64,000 bases of DNA from Candidatus Ruthturnera sp. Tsphm01 (GTDB taxonomy: Bacteria; Pseudomonadota; Gammaproteobacteria; PS1; Pseudothioglobaceae), in NCBI GenBank assembly GCA_030142985.1, contig CP125320.1, forward strand, positions 1,121,639 to 1,185,638. Direction: 5' to 3'. Position 1 is the stretch's first letter; each line of letters begins with the position of its first letter. A model generated the notes under the pieces. It was not told the DNA's origin. It saw nothing but the letters and a program-made list of their open reading frames with translations, and searched no databases. The translations under genes were made by a program, and so were the position numbers. Of the stretch, positions 45,787-56,177 are shown piece after piece.

Positions 45787-46309
45787 TCTAAATATTAATA
45801 TTTGCTTACCTGTTGTCTTTTTAAATAAACATTAATGAATTTAGGAGGCACGTTGTAGGAATGTTATTACCCTTATGTTGATTAAACCTTGTAGGTTTGT
45901 TGCTTCAAACAAAGTCAGCTAGCCTAATGAATTGGTATAAAAATGCTTAATTTTCTGTTTAGTGTAATTTTTGCCTCATACAGTCCTTTGATAGCCTTAT
46001 TTAGCGTTTCTCGCCCCATTGGCTCATAAGTCTTTATTAATGCTTATCAGTCTGAAAGATATTACAATATCTGTAAGATACATAATTTTTTCTGTTTATA
46101 AAGGAACAGCCTTTACTTGTTAAAATGCAAGCTTCATCAAATTTATCACTGCTTGTTATATTGATAACTAAAACTTTTTTTGTTGGTTGTGATTGGTTAA
46201 AACGATAAAAAGATGGTTGGTATTGTCATATGAATTTTTAGGCGTTACTAAGAGCATGACAGCTCTTTGTAACGGAATAAACACTAATTAAACAATTGTA
46301 GCAACGATT
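45787..46309. other. Gene-free decayed stretch
   Basis: No open frame of useful size on either strand. A minus-strand run near 45960-46040 reads TYEPMGRETLNKAIKGLYEA, probably a gene fragment, which I cannot assign. Confidence 0.4.
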
Positions 46310-46600
46310 TGCTTTCTTCAATTCTTTCTAATGCTATTTTTATATCGCTTTTGTCTTACCCATGGCAATAAAAATATCCTCATAAGATACTGGTATTGAT
46401 GTGCCGTTAGGATTACTCCATTCATCCCAACCGTCAGTAATCGATGGACAAAACTACCACTAGATAGATTGTAAGTTTGTGGTAAAAACATACCATGAGG
46501 CATGGAAACAATATTATCAAACGACACTGGCTCGGCATATTTCTCCAGTGAGAGTCTATCTACAAAATAAAGCAACTTTACTAATAAGAGAGTGAGGCGC
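46310..46600 (-). pseudogene. Panacea/SocA-like (DUF4065) gene, frameshifted
   Basis: One frame gives LYFVDRLSLEKYAEPVSFDN, then IVSMPHGMFLPQTYNLSSG, the core of the DUF4065 (Panacea) domain found in proteolysis adaptors and antitoxins. The match continues in another frame as TDGWDEWSNPNGTSIPVSYE, then DIFIAMGKTKAI. A frameshift near 46455 separates them and the N-terminus is missing. Confidence 0.7.
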
Positions 46601-46782
46601 TACTTGTGGTTTTTTTTTGCTAAAGCTCTTTGAGATAAGCCAAATTTATTTCTTTGTTCAAGCCAAAGCTTACGCAAAGTGGCATGTGCATTTGAATGGA
46701 TTGATTGTCTAAATTTAACATATCTTATTGTGCCTATTTTTTGGTAGACAATAGAAATTGAAAACACACAAGAATAAGCCAC
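46600..46782 (-). pseudogene. XRE-type helix-turn-helix fragment
   Basis: A short frame contains HATLRKLWLEQRNKFGLSQR and ALAKK, which matches the start of an XRE DNA-binding domain and then ends. The rest is lost. It may have been the regulator of the adjacent DUF4065 gene. Confidence 0.5.
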
Positions 46783-46877
46783 TAATGACAGTTGGTCTGT
46801 TTGGCGGTGTTGGCATTATTCACAACACGAAAAAACCAAAAAAGCGTTAAAAAAAGACTGCTACTCCTGGGCTTACT

Positions 46878-47915
46878 TTAAATAAGTTTCCAGTCAAGTG
46901 TTTTGGTTGCCATAAATGGCACAATATCACTATGCGCAAAAGGATAGCTTGCTGGCACGATCCAATCTTGCTTTTTGAGTGTAATGGTCTGCGTATTATG
47001 AGACAAATTATAAAAATCTGCGCCGAATTTTGAGGCAAAGCCTTCTAGTTTATCCAGTGCGTTTTGGCGTTCAAAAACCGTTGCATAAAGCTCAATGGCA
47101 CAATGTGCGGTAAAAATACCAGCACAACCACAAGTAGATTCTTTATCTGTCTTGGCATGTGGTGCAGAATCTGTGCCTAAGAAAAACTTAGTATTGCCGC
47201 TAGTTGCAGCGTCTAATAGCGCTAATTGATGCGGATTTTTGCGCTTTAAAACTGGCAAGCAGAAGTAATGTGGCTTGATACCGCCTACCAACATATCATT
47301 TCTATTAGCTAAAAGATGGTGTGGTGTAATGGTTGCTGCTATTTTATGATGACTTGCCAAAACAAAATCAACGGCATCTTTGGTGGTAATGTGCTCAAAC
47401 ACGATTTTCAACTCAGGAAAATCACTTGCTACTTGGTTCAACACCTCGTCAATAAACACCGCTTCACGGTCGAAAATATCCACCTCACTACGCGTTACTT
47501 CACCGTGTACCAAAAGTGGCATGCCTAATTTTTGCATACTTTCTAGCGTTGGATACAGTTTGGTAATATCGGTCACACCACTATCTGAGTTGGTCGTTGC
47601 CCCTGCAGGGTACAGCTTAGCTGCTACAACGTTATTATCAATTGCTTCTTGAATGTCTTTAGGCGTGGTGTTGTCTGTCAAATATAAAACCATTAATGGG
47701 TTAAATTTGCTGTCTTTTGGCAGTGCGGATAAAATCTCTTCTTTATAAGCGCGCGCCTGAATAGCGTTAGTCACAGGGGGGGTTAAATTAGGCATAATAA
47801 TCGCTCTGCCCATTTGCGCCGCTGTCATACCAATAATTGATTTTAATGCTGCGCCTGAACGCACGTGTAAATGCCAGTCGTCTGGTTTGATTAGGGTTAT
47901 TTGTTGATTGCTCAT
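46878..47915 (-). CDS. pyrC: PyrC, dihydroorotase
   Basis: Pyrimidine synthesis enzyme of the short class, 345 residues. The metal site begins [28 protein letters not shown] carries the carbamylated Lys, and [10 protein letters not shown] the active-site Asp. Its ATG overlaps the stop of the broken fic gene (ATGA). Confidence 0.96.
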   Translation of the reverse strand: MSNQQITLIKPDDWHLHVRSGAALKSIIGMTAAQMGRAIIMPNLTPPVTNAIQARAYKEEILSALPKDSKFNPLMVLYLTDNTTPKDIQEAIDNNVVAAKLYPAGATTNSDSGVTDITKLYPTLESMQKLGMPLLVHGEVTRSEVDIFDREAVFIDEVLNQVASDFPELKIVFEHITTKDAVDFVLASHHKIAATITPHHLLANRNDMLVGGIKPHYFCLPVLKRKNPHQLALLDAATSGNTKFFLGTDSAPHAKTDKESTCGCAGIFTAHCAIELYATVFERQNALDKLEGFASKFGADFYNLSHNTQTITLKKQDWIVPASYPFAHSDIVPFMATKTLDWKLI

Positions 47916-48420
47916 TTGTTCAAAAAAGTAATTTTAGTATATGGATGTTTGAATATGCTATTAATAAGGTCTTGTAAATAAATTTTAGGACAGTGTCTGT
48001 GAATTTTCTGCTTGTATTCTTGTTGTAGGTTTTTAATGTCATTAACCAATATCAAACTATTTTTAGCTGTTTTTGCCACGGCTCTTAGCATAAAAACTAC
48101 CCGCTCCGACCAGGTATTATCGTCTCGAACACTCTGCAATAGGCGATAGTAACTGTCTTTATTGTGGTTAATATAACGAAATACAGAACAGGTATGTCTA
48201 ATAGCCTTTGCTGTATTAGGTAAATAATATTAATAATGCGTCCATTGCCGTCATAAAACGGATGGATGCTTTCAAATTGATGATGAATAATTGCCATTTT
48301 AATTAGCGGGCCTAGTTTATCCTCTGTATTAATAAATCGCTCTAAATCACGCAACAACTCTGGTAATTGTTCTGGTTCTGGTGGGATGTAAACTGTTTCT
48401 TGGGTAGTTTTATTTTTCAA
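47912..48420 (-). pseudogene. Fic-family AMPylase gene, 5'-truncated and frameshifted
   Basis: The catalytic motif HPFYDGNGR is intact in IHHQFESIHPFYDGNGRI. After RLLDIPVLYF the frame shifts; the sequence RYINHNKDSYYRLLQSVRDD continues in the other frame from about 48185. Losing four bases from a TCTC-like stretch would explain it. The N-terminal half, including the usual inhibitory region, is missing upstream of VYIPPEPEQLPELL. Fic enzymes transfer AMP to target proteins; this copy should be inactive. Confidence 0.82.
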
Positions 48421-48489
48421 AGTCGTTTTTTAAAATATTAGCAATATATTGCATAATTACGTTCAAAAAAATACTGATTTTAATACATA

Positions 48490-48546
48490 CCACTTATTAA
48501 GTGTTCAAAAAATGCAGTTTTTGAACACTTAATAAGTGGGTTTTTT
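48490..48546 (+). terminator. Perfect 22-bp hairpin with T-run on the plus strand
   Basis: Arms 48490-48511 and 48518-48539 pair perfectly around ATGCAG, followed by TTTTTT at 48541-48546. This is a terminator for plus-strand transcription. Yet the nearest genes on both sides run on the minus strand, so it would stop antisense transcripts, or act as a 3' stem for the anmK message. Confidence 0.75.
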
Positions 48547-49606
48547 ATATTTGGTAAATCGCACCCAGTACTCTTTCGCTCTTAGCGCCTGTTACTGATG
48601 GTAAATTTGACGGCAAACCTGCTAAAGTTCGTTGGGCAAAAAAACCAAACGCAGCGGCTTCTACATAATCTACAAATACGCCCAAATCATTGGTCAATGT
48701 AACTTTACTGTCAGGGTTTTGATAAACTAAACGCTCAAACAAAAATAAATTATGCACGCCACCACCACACAAATACACATCTGCCCCTAAGGGAATATTT
48801 GCAGAAACGCTCATTACTGTTAACTCTATTAGAGTTCTTTGTACATCTTCAAGTCGTTCAGTATCGTTTAAATGTTGCGACAACCAGTCTAAATTAAAAT
48901 ATTCTGGGCCTGTGCTTTTGGGGTGGTTATGATGGAAGTAATCATCTGTAAGCATTGAGTTTAATAAGGCTTGGATTACCACTCCAGAACGCGACCAAAT
49001 ACCGTCTCGATCATAATCCAATCCTTTGTGCTTTTTTATCCAGTTGTCTAGCAACGTATTGGCAGGACCTGTGTCAAATCCGATTATCTTGCCATTAAAA
49101 CTGTGGGTGATATTAGCAATACCACCTAAATTAATAATTACACCGTCTTTGCCATTAAGCATATGCTGATGGTAAAGTGGCGTGAGTGGCGCGCCCTGCC
49201 CATCAGCAGCCACATCTTGCATGCGAAAATCAGCCACTGTGGTAATATTCGTTTGTTCAGCAATCAATGCACCATGTCCAATTTGCATTGAATACTTGCC
49301 ACCTTGGTGGAAAATACTTTGCCCATGTGAGCCGATTGCTTTGATATTTTTTGCCTTAAGCCCTGCTTGTTGCAATAATAAATACACTGTATCAGCAAAG
49401 CAACTAGCCACTTGAATGTCAACATTAGCCAAATTTTCTAATGAAGTTTTTGAATTTTGGGTAAGTTCTAATAGGCTTTGCTTTAGCTTGTCAGAGTAGG
49501 GAAGATAAGCTTGAGTTAGTATTTTCTTACCTGCCCCATTGATAATAACGCCATCAACGCCATCAAGACTGGTGCCTGATATTAAGCCGATGTAGTTATT
49601 AGCCAT
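48545..49606 (-). CDS. anmK: AnmK, anhydro-N-acetylmuramic acid kinase
   Basis: Recycles peptidoglycan sugar. The start region [21 protein letters not shown]-type signals and [15 protein letters not shown] are typical. ATG 49606 is chosen over 49636 because [13 protein letters not shown] is the family start. It overlaps the secA stop by 8 bases. 353 residues. Confidence 0.95.
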   Translation of the reverse strand: MANNYIGLISGTSLDGVDGVIINGAGKKILTQAYLPYSDKLKQSLLELTQNSKTSLENLANVDIQVASCFADTVYLLLQQAGLKAKNIKAIGSHGQSIFHQGGKYSMQIGHGALIAEQTNITTVADFRMQDVAADGQGAPLTPLYHQHMLNGKDGVIINLGGIANITHSFNGKIIGFDTGPANTLLDNWIKKHKGLDYDRDGIWSRSGVVIQALLNSMLTDDYFHHNHPKSTGPEYFNLDWLSQHLNDTERLEDVQRTLIELTVMSVSANIPLGADVYLCGGGVHNLFLFERLVYQNPDSKVTLTNDLGVFVDYVEAAAFGFFAQRTLAGLPSNLPSVTGAKSERVLGAIYQI

Positions 49607-52277
49607 GACACTTTTTATATTTTTTGCCTGAGCCACAAGGACAAGGATCGTTTCGCCCTATTTTTTTCTCTTCTCTTTGATATGTGTTTTGTTGGGCGGC
49701 TTCTACTTCAGCGTCATCAACACCTAGCGTTCCAACTTCTTCATGTTGAGCCTGTGCGCCTTCATTGTTTTGCTGTTCAACATCTGAGGCGTTGGTATTT
49801 TCATTAATGGTGACACTTGATAGGGATTTAACAATTTCTATATTAATAGTGTCTAGCAGTGAGGTAAACATAGTAAACGATTCACGCTTATATTCTTGTG
49901 TTGGATTTTTTTGCGCATAGCCACGCAGATTAACACTTTGGCGTAAATAATCCATGGCCGCCAAATGCTCTTTCCAATAGTGATCAAGAGTTTGTAACAT
50001 AACTGCTTTTTCAAATTCACGCATGGGCTCAGTGCCAACCATGTCTTCTTTGTGGCTACAAATTGTGCTGAGTCCTTGGATAATTCTTGATTTCAGTTCG
50101 TCAATATCAACACCTTCATCAAGCCACTGTTGTAATGGAATATTTGCCGCATAATCTGATTTTAGCGCATTATGCAAACCTTCAACGCTCCAATCCTCTT
50201 CCATTAATTCGGTTGAAATATAGTCTGAAAAAAGCACTTCGATGACTTTTTCTCTAATAGAGATAAAGCGGTCTTGAACATCATTGACACTCATCAAATC
50301 ATCACGCAATTGATAGATAACCTTTCTTTGATCATTGGCAACATCATCATATTCTAAAAGGTGTTTACGTGCATCGTAGTTCATGCCTTCTACTTTTCTT
50401 TGGGCGTTTTCAATGGCCCGATTGACCATTTTGTGTTCAATCGCCTCGCCCTTTTCCATGCCTAATCTTTGCATCATAGAGGCCATTTTTTCGCTGGCAA
50501 AAATACGCATTAAATTATCTTCTAACGACAAATAAAAACGCGTTGAACCCACATCGCCCTGACGTGCAGCACGACCACGTAATTGATTGTCTACTCGACG
50601 TGATTCATTGCGCTCTGTGCCTACAATATGCAAGCCACCTACTTTAATAACATTGTCGTGCTGAATTTTCCAATCGACTTTTTGTTGATCTGTTGCCTCT
50701 TCAGGCGGTTTACCACCGAGGACAATATCAGTGCCTCGTCCTGCCATATTGGTCGCAATAGTAACTGCGCCAATGCTACCAGCATTGGCAATAATAATAG
50801 CCTCTCGCTTGTGTTGTTTAGCGTTTAAAATTTCGTGTTTGATATTGTTTTTTTCTAATAGGGCGGAAATTAATTCTGAATTTTCAATACTACTAGTACC
50901 CACTAAAACTGGCTGCCCAGTTTGCCGACAATTGGCAACATCGAGCGCAATAGCCTCAAACTTTTCTTGCGTTGTTAGATAAATTTGGTCTGATTTGTCT
51001 GTGCGTGCAGAAGGTTTGTTAGGTGGAACAATCACGGTTTCCAATCCGTAAATATCTTGGAACTCTACCGCTTCAGTATCGGCAGTGCCTGTCATGCCTG
51101 AAAGTGTTGTATAAAGCCTAAAATAGTTCTGAAAAGTAATTGAGGCGAGTGTTTGGTTCTCTTTTTTAATGCTCACCCCTTCTTTGGCTTCAATAGCTTG
51201 ATGCAACCCTTCTGACCAACGACGACCCGGCATAGTCCTGCCAGTAAATTCATCAACAATCACAACCTCGTCGTCTTGCACAATATAGTCCACATCTTTT
51301 TGGAATAAAATATGTGCACGTAATGCTGAATTAATGTGTTGCATTAACAAAATATTGCTTGCATCATAAAGACTAGCACCCCTTGGCAAGGCATCAGCAT
51401 CAATTAATAAGCGCTCGGCTTTACCATGACCATCGTCAGTCAAAAATACTTGCTTGTGCTTTTCATCAACGGTGTAATCGCCAACCATTTCAATAACCAT
51501 TTCCTTGCCTTCGCCACTTTCTGTTTGCTTGGTAAAATTAGGAATCATATGATTAATGGCTTGATAAGTTTGCGCATAATCATCTGCTGGGCCAGAAATA
51601 ATCAAAGGCGTTCTAGCCTCGTCAATTAAAATCGAATCTACCTCATCCACAATGGCAAAATTAAGCGCACGTTGCACCTTTTGCTCAGAAGTAAATGCCA
51701 TATTATCACGAAGATAATCAAAACCAAGTTCATTATTAGTTGCATAAGCAATGTCACATAAATAAGCAGCTTGTTTGTCTTCATGTGCCATGTTTGAGGT
51801 AATAATGCCCACGTTCATGCCTAAAAAATCGAACACTTTGCCCATCCATTGTGCGTCACGAGTTGCTAAGTAATCATTTACAGTGACTATGTGTACACCT
51901 TTGCCACTAAGCGCATTAAGATAGGCAGGCAAAGTTGCCACTAACGTTTTACCTTCGCCCGTACCCATCTCTGCGATATTACCATCATTAAGCACTATGC
52001 CGCCAATGAGTTGAACATCAAAATGTCTAAGCCCTAGCACTCGTGTTGATGCCTCGCGAATTACAGCAAATGCTTCAACAAGGATTGAATCTAGGGTTTC
52101 TTGATTGTTAATTCTGTTTTTAAATTCTTGAGTTTTGGACTTAAGTTGCTCGTCACTAAGCGCTTGCATGTTTGGCTCTAATTCAGTAATTTGACCAACA
52201 GTTTTGTATAATACTTTGATGAGTCGATCGTTTCTAGAACCAACAATCTTTGATAAAACTTTATTTATAATACTCAT
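49599..52277 (-). CDS. secA: SecA, preprotein translocase ATPase
   Basis: The motor of Sec export, 892 residues. Walker A is [14 protein letters not shown]. The DEAD-like motif lies in [19 protein letters not shown]. Helicase motifs include [14 protein letters not shown] and the [13 protein letters not shown] region. The C-terminal zinc finger [18 protein letters not shown] that binds SecB is present. Divergent from the dciA-like gene. Confidence 0.98.
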   Translation of the reverse strand: MSIINKVLSKIVGSRNDRLIKVLYKTVGQITELEPNMQALSDEQLKSKTQEFKNRINNQETLDSILVEAFAVIREASTRVLGLRHFDVQLIGGIVLNDGNIAEMGTGEGKTLVATLPAYLNALSGKGVHIVTVNDYLATRDAQWMGKVFDFLGMNVGIITSNMAHEDKQAAYLCDIAYATNNELGFDYLRDNMAFTSEQKVQRALNFAIVDEVDSILIDEARTPLIISGPADDYAQTYQAINHMIPNFTKQTESGEGKEMVIEMVGDYTVDEKHKQVFLTDDGHGKAERLLIDADALPRGASLYDASNILLMQHINSALRAHILFQKDVDYIVQDDEVVIVDEFTGRTMPGRRWSEGLHQAIEAKEGVSIKKENQTLASITFQNYFRLYTTLSGMTGTADTEAVEFQDIYGLETVIVPPNKPSARTDKSDQIYLTTQEKFEAIALDVANCRQTGQPVLVGTSSIENSELISALLEKNNIKHEILNAKQHKREAIIIANAGSIGAVTIATNMAGRGTDIVLGGKPPEEATDQQKVDWKIQHDNVIKVGGLHIVGTERNESRRVDNQLRGRAARQGDVGSTRFYLSLEDNLMRIFASEKMASMMQRLGMEKGEAIEHKMVNRAIENAQRKVEGMNYDARKHLLEYDDVANDQRKVIYQLRDDLMSVNDVQDRFISIREKVIEVLFSDYISTELMEEDWSVEGLHNALKSDYAANIPLQQWLDEGVDIDELKSRIIQGLSTICSHKEDMVGTEPMREFEKAVMLQTLDHYWKEHLAAMDYLRQSVNLRGYAQKNPTQEYKRESFTMFTSLLDTINIEIVKSLSSVTINENTNASDVEQQNNEGAQAQHEEVGTLGVDDAEVEAAQQNTYQREEKKIGRNDPCPCGSGKKYKKCHG

Positions 52278-52331
52278 TATAGAATATATTTAAATTAATT
52301 TAAAAAAAACTATTTTCTCATAGATATATAA

Positions 52332-52646
52332 ATGTGTCAGTATAAAACTCTAACAAATCTTGCAAATTTTGTGCCCAGTGGTCAACTTGGGCAACTATTT
52401 TCCCAAGCAAAGACCTATAACCAAATTAATATTGAACTTGCTAAGCTTTTACCAAGCACACTAAAGCCACTTGAATTGTGCCTAATTAAAGACAACACGG
52501 CAATCTTAATAACCCATAATCAAGCCATTGCCTTTAGAGCTCAAAAGCAATTAACGACATTATTAGAACTTTTGACACAAATACCGATTCTTGAGCATAT
52601 AACACACGTAGAAATCAAAATTAGTATCAACAAACAACACTCATAA
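52332..52646 (+). CDS. DUF721 protein (DciA-like)
   Basis: A 104-residue protein with the DUF721 pattern (LPSTLKPLELCLIKDNTAIL, then LITHNQAIAFRAQKQLTTLLE). In bacteria lacking DnaC, DciA proteins of this family help load the replicative helicase. Placed opposite secA, a common arrangement. Confidence 0.75.
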   Translation: MCQYKTLTNLANFVPSGQLGQLFSQAKTYNQINIELAKLLPSTLKPLELCLIKDNTAILITHNQAIAFRAQKQLTTLLELLTQIPILEHITHVEIKISINKQHS

Positions 52647-52656
52647 CAATTATCTA

Positions 52657-52683
52657 TTGCATAAAGCTAATATACATTATAAT
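52657..52683 (+). promoter_or_regulatory. Candidate petABC promoter
   Basis: TTGCAT (52657-52662) and a perfect TATAAT (52678-52683) are 15 bases apart, about 58 bases before petA. Confidence 0.5.
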
Positions 52684-52741
52684 AATTGGGGTTTAAAAGT
52701 TAGATTTTATTTGCGAATATTCAAAATAAAGGACAACCCCT

Positions 52742-53338
52742 ATGTCAGAACAAGAGATAGACTTAAAGAAAAGACGCTTTTTAACGGGCGCTACAAGCGT
52801 GGTTGGTGCGGTAGGTGTTGGTTTTGTCTTGGTGCCATTTTTATCGTCATGGATGCCTTCAGCGAGAGCAAAAGCTGCTGGCGCGCCCGTTGATGTTAAT
52901 ATTAGCAAGTTAGATAATGGGCAGTTGGTTAGAGTTTTGTGGCGGAAAAAGCCTGTTTGGATTTTTAAGCGCGACAAAACAACCATTGAAAATTTAGGCA
53001 CGTTGGACAGTGTCTTAACCGATCCTAATAGCAATGAACTTTCTCAGCAGCCAAAATACACTAAAAATCTTTATCGCTCAATCAATCCTGATATTGCCGT
53101 TATTGTTGGCGTTTGCACCCACTTAGGCTGTTCGCCAACCTATAGACCTGAGTTGGGTGCTGCTGATCTTGGCGGGGATTCATGGAAGGGTGGTTTTTAC
53201 TGCCCTTGTCATGGCTCTAAGTTTGATTTAGCAGGTAGAGTTTATGCGGGCGCTCCTGCACCAACAAATTTAGTTATTCCACCTTATTATTTTGTCGCCG
53301 ATTCTCTCATTCGAATTGGCATTGACCCAAAAGCATAA
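52742..53338 (+). CDS. petA: PetA, Rieske iron-sulfur subunit of the bc1 complex
   Basis: A 198-residue membrane-anchored 2Fe-2S protein. The Tat-like N-terminus is KKRRFLTGATSVVGAVGVGF. Cluster ligands are in CTHLGCSPTY and CPCHGSKFD. AAGGA lies before the ATG. First gene of petABC. Confidence 0.96.
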   Translation: MSEQEIDLKKRRFLTGATSVVGAVGVGFVLVPFLSSWMPSARAKAAGAPVDVNISKLDNGQLVRVLWRKKPVWIFKRDKTTIENLGTLDSVLTDPNSNELSQQPKYTKNLYRSINPDIAVIVGVCTHLGCSPTYRPELGAADLGGDSWKGGFYCPCHGSKFDLAGRVYAGAPAPTNLVIPPYYFVADSLIRIGIDPKA

Positions 53339-53351
53339 TCAGGAGAATAGG

Positions 53352-54575
53352 ATGAACAACAATAAAAACTGGATTGACCAAAGATTCCCATTAACCAAGG
53401 TTTGGAACGAGCATTTAGCAGAGTATTACACTCCTAGAAATTTTAATTTCTGGTATTTTTTTGGCTCACTAGCTATGTTGGCATTGGTCATGCAGATTGT
53501 AACGGGTATTTTCTTAACCATGCACTTTAAGCCTGATGCGGCACATGCCTTTGCTTCAGTTGAATATATTATGCGTGATGTTAACTGGGGTTGGCTCATT
53601 CGCTACTTGCATTCAACGGGTGCCTCTGCATTTTTCATTGTTATTTATTTACACATGTATCGTGGTTTGCTTTATGGCTCATACAAAGCCCCGCGCGAGT
53701 TAATTTGGATTTTAGGCATGGTACTATATATTGCATTAATGGCAGAAGCCTTTATGGGCTACGTATTGCCATGGGGGCAAATGTCATATTGGGGTGCGCA
53801 AGTTATTATCTCTTTATTTGGCTCAATACCCGTATTTGGTCCAGATATCCTAACCTTTATATTGGGCGACTATGCCGTTGGTGACCCTGCGCTAAATCGT
53901 TTCTTTTCATTACATGTGATTGCTTTGCCGTTGATTTTAGTTATTTTGGTGTTTTTGCATATTGTGGCATTACACACAGTAGGCTCAAACAATCCAGACG
54001 GGATAGAAATTAAGAAAAATAAAGACAAAGACGGTATTCCTAAAGACGGCATTCCGTTTCACCCATACTACAGTGTTAAGGACATTGTAGGCGTGGTGGT
54101 ATTTTTAATGATTTTCTCAGCTGTTGTGTTTTTTGCTCCAGCAATGAATGGCTATTTCTTAGAAAGTGCTAATTTTGTTGAAGCAAACCCACTTAAAACA
54201 CCTAGTCACATTGCACCACTTTGGTATTTAACACCTTTTTACTCGGTGTTAAGAGCTATTCCACCTATGTTTGGTTCACAATTTCCAGGCGTTGTTGGTA
54301 TGTTTGCGGCGTTATTAATTTTAATTGCACTGCCGTGGTTAGACAGATCTAGCGTGAAATCAATTCGCTACCGTTCATGGCCTTACAAGGTTGCTTTAGG
54401 CGTCTTTGTTATCAGTTTTGTCGTGCTTGGATACTTAGGTATGCAGCCAGTAACACCAATTAATGCACTACTAGCAAGAGTATTCACAGTCACTTATTTT
54501 GGGTTCTTTATTTTAATGCCTTGGTTTACCTCCATTGGAAAAACCAAGCCAGTGCCAACAAGAGTAACGGAGTAA
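53352..54575 (+). CDS. petB: PetB, cytochrome b of the bc1 complex
   Basis: The quinol-oxidising membrane subunit, 407 residues. Heme-ligating helices are seen in RYLHSTGASAFFIVIYLHM and SLHVIALPLILVILVFLHI. The Qo-site motif PEWY appears as PLWY in HIAPLWYLTPFYS. ATG 53352 has AGGAG upstream; an earlier in-frame start overlaps petA. Confidence 0.96.
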   Translation: MNNNKNWIDQRFPLTKVWNEHLAEYYTPRNFNFWYFFGSLAMLALVMQIVTGIFLTMHFKPDAAHAFASVEYIMRDVNWGWLIRYLHSTGASAFFIVIYLHMYRGLLYGSYKAPRELIWILGMVLYIALMAEAFMGYVLPWGQMSYWGAQVIISLFGSIPVFGPDILTFILGDYAVGDPALNRFFSLHVIALPLILVILVFLHIVALHTVGSNNPDGIEIKKNKDKDGIPKDGIPFHPYYSVKDIVGVVVFLMIFSAVVFFAPAMNGYFLESANFVEANPLKTPSHIAPLWYLTPFYSVLRAIPPMFGSQFPGVVGMFAALLILIALPWLDRSSVKSIRYRSWPYKVALGVFVISFVVLGYLGMQPVTPINALLARVFTVTYFGFFILMPWFTSIGKTKPVPTRVTE

Positions 54576-55445
54576 ATGATGAAAAAAAAATTACACATAG
54601 CACTAACAACAGTCGCAATTTTAATTTTCTCTTTTAATGTCTTTGCATTAACCGAGATTCATATAGACCATGCTAATACTGACATTAATGATAAAAAATC
54701 ATTACAAAGAGGTGTAAAATTATTTATGAATTACTGCTCTGGCTGTCATTCAATCCAATTCATGCGCTACAATCGTATTGGAAAGGACTTATTCTTAGAT
54801 GATGTTATTGTTGCTTATGAGAAAGCAAAAGTGGCTATGTTAAATAACCAGCCGCTAAAGCATGATGATTTTATGGCTTTTTCAAGGGCGTTTGACAGTG
54901 AAATCACTAGTCTCGACCAAGCTAAAAGTTTTTTTGAAAAAAGCCCTAAAGAAGGAATTAAAGAGAATCTAATAAAAGCTACTGATAAGGTGGTGGGAAA
55001 AAACCTAATATTTACCAATGAAAAGGTAGGTTCACTAATCACTTCAGCCATGTCTGTTTCTAATGCTAATCAATGGTTTGGCAGAAACCCAGACTTATCT
55101 TTGGTGTCGCGCTCAAAAGGCGTAGATTGGGTATATTCTTACTTACGTGGATTTTATAAAGACGATTCACGTGTGTTTGGTGTAAACAACCATGTACTAA
55201 AAAATGCTTCCATGCCAGATGTTTTATGGCAGTTAAAACAAAATAAATCTAGCAAAGAATTTGACCAAGATATCAGAGATATTACCAACTTCCTAGATTA
55301 TGTTAGTGAGCCAGCTAAGTTAGTACGATTTGACCTTGGTATTAAGGTGCTAGGCTTTTTGTTTGTCTTGTTCATTTTTGCCTATTTACTGAAAAAAGAA
55401 TACTGGAAAGATGTTAAATACGGCAAATGGCGTGCCAAGGATTAA
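54576..55445 (+). CDS. petC: PetC, cytochrome c1 of the bc1 complex
   Basis: A 289-residue exported cytochrome with signal peptide, heme site CSGCHSIQFMRY, and a C-terminal membrane anchor (VLGFLFVLFIFAYLLKKEYW). It starts directly after the petB stop. Confidence 0.95.
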   Translation: MMKKKLHIALTTVAILIFSFNVFALTEIHIDHANTDINDKKSLQRGVKLFMNYCSGCHSIQFMRYNRIGKDLFLDDVIVAYEKAKVAMLNNQPLKHDDFMAFSRAFDSEITSLDQAKSFFEKSPKEGIKENLIKATDKVVGKNLIFTNEKVGSLITSAMSVSNANQWFGRNPDLSLVSRSKGVDWVYSYLRGFYKDDSRVFGVNNHVLKNASMPDVLWQLKQNKSSKEFDQDIRDITNFLDYVSEPAKLVRFDLGIKVLGFLFVLFIFAYLLKKEYWKDVKYGKWRAKD

Positions 55446-55475
55446 TTTCTAATACAAGTAAAACTTACTCCATAT

Positions 55476-55525
55476 AACAGTGTTTTCAAAGACGCTGTTT
55501 TTTATTTTCAAAGACGCTGTTTTTT
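55476..55525 (+). terminator. petABC terminator with duplicated 3' half
   Basis: AACAGTGTTTT pairs with AAGACGCTGTT (allowing G-U pairs) and is followed by T's. The 21-base unit from 55483 (TTTTCAAAGACGCTG plus T's) is repeated at 55505-55525, giving a second T-run. Confidence 0.7.
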
Positions 55526-55541
55526 TTTAAAGGTAATTATT

Positions 55542-56171
55542 ATGTTAACAAAACCCAATCCTGCTTCAACAACACTTTATTCTTCACCACAAGATGTGAA
55601 ATCCCATGCATTGCGCTTCATTATGGCTGAGAAGAATATTGAAAGAGAGGTGTTAAATTTAAAACTTGAGGAGGTTCCTGAAGAAATTTTAGAACTTAAC
55701 CCATGCCAATCATTACCTATTTTGTTTGATAGGGGGGTTGTTTTATACGATCTTTCAGTGGTGATGGAATACCTTGATGAGCGCTTCCCATTCCCTCCAT
55801 TGCTACCTGTGGATCCGATTGAAAAATCGGAGAAAAGATTGCTTATCTTTAGGTTTACTAGGGCACATGGTTGTTGGTTTGAATTGGTGAACACCATTGA
55901 ATCAGGCAGCAAGAAAGATGCTAGTGAAGCGCGCAAAATTCTAAAAAGCCATCTGATTGAATTGGTGCCTTTATTTGCTTATAAATCTTTTTTTAAGAGT
56001 GACAATATGACCATTGTTGATGCCTGTCTAGGTGTTTTATTATGGCGTTTAAAAAAGCTTGACATTGAGTTAGGCGCACCAGGAAGGATTGTTACAGATT
56101 ATGCAAATAGACTTTTTGCTAGGGATAGTTTTAAAGCAAGCCTAACCGACTGCGAAAAAGAATATAACTAA
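55542..56171 (+). CDS. sspA: SspA, stringent starvation protein A
   Basis: A glutathione-transferase-fold protein that binds RNA polymerase, 209 residues. Match blocks include LYSSPQDVKSHALRFIMAEK, LPILFDRGVVLYDLSVVMEY and LDERFPFPPLLP. Cotranscribed with sspB six bases downstream, and following petABC, as in many gammaproteobacteria. Confidence 0.93.
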   Translation: MLTKPNPASTTLYSSPQDVKSHALRFIMAEKNIEREVLNLKLEEVPEEILELNPCQSLPILFDRGVVLYDLSVVMEYLDERFPFPPLLPVDPIEKSEKRLLIFRFTRAHGCWFELVNTIESGSKKDASEARKILKSHLIELVPLFAYKSFFKSDNMTIVDACLGVLLWRLKKLDIELGAPGRIVTDYANRLFARDSFKASLTDCEKEYN

Positions 56172-56177
56172 AAAATA

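Noticed and set aside
48490-48546. Riboswitch or leader RNA upstream of fic
   Set aside because: The structure is a simple perfect hairpin with a plus-strand T-run; there are no conserved aptamer-like elements.
52277-52287. TATAAT overlapping the secA start codon
   Set aside because: It would start transcription inside the gene; AT-rich background makes such matches common.
52657-52893. Plus-strand frame overlapping the petA start
   Set aside because: Out of frame with petA, and the strong Rieske sequence explains the region.
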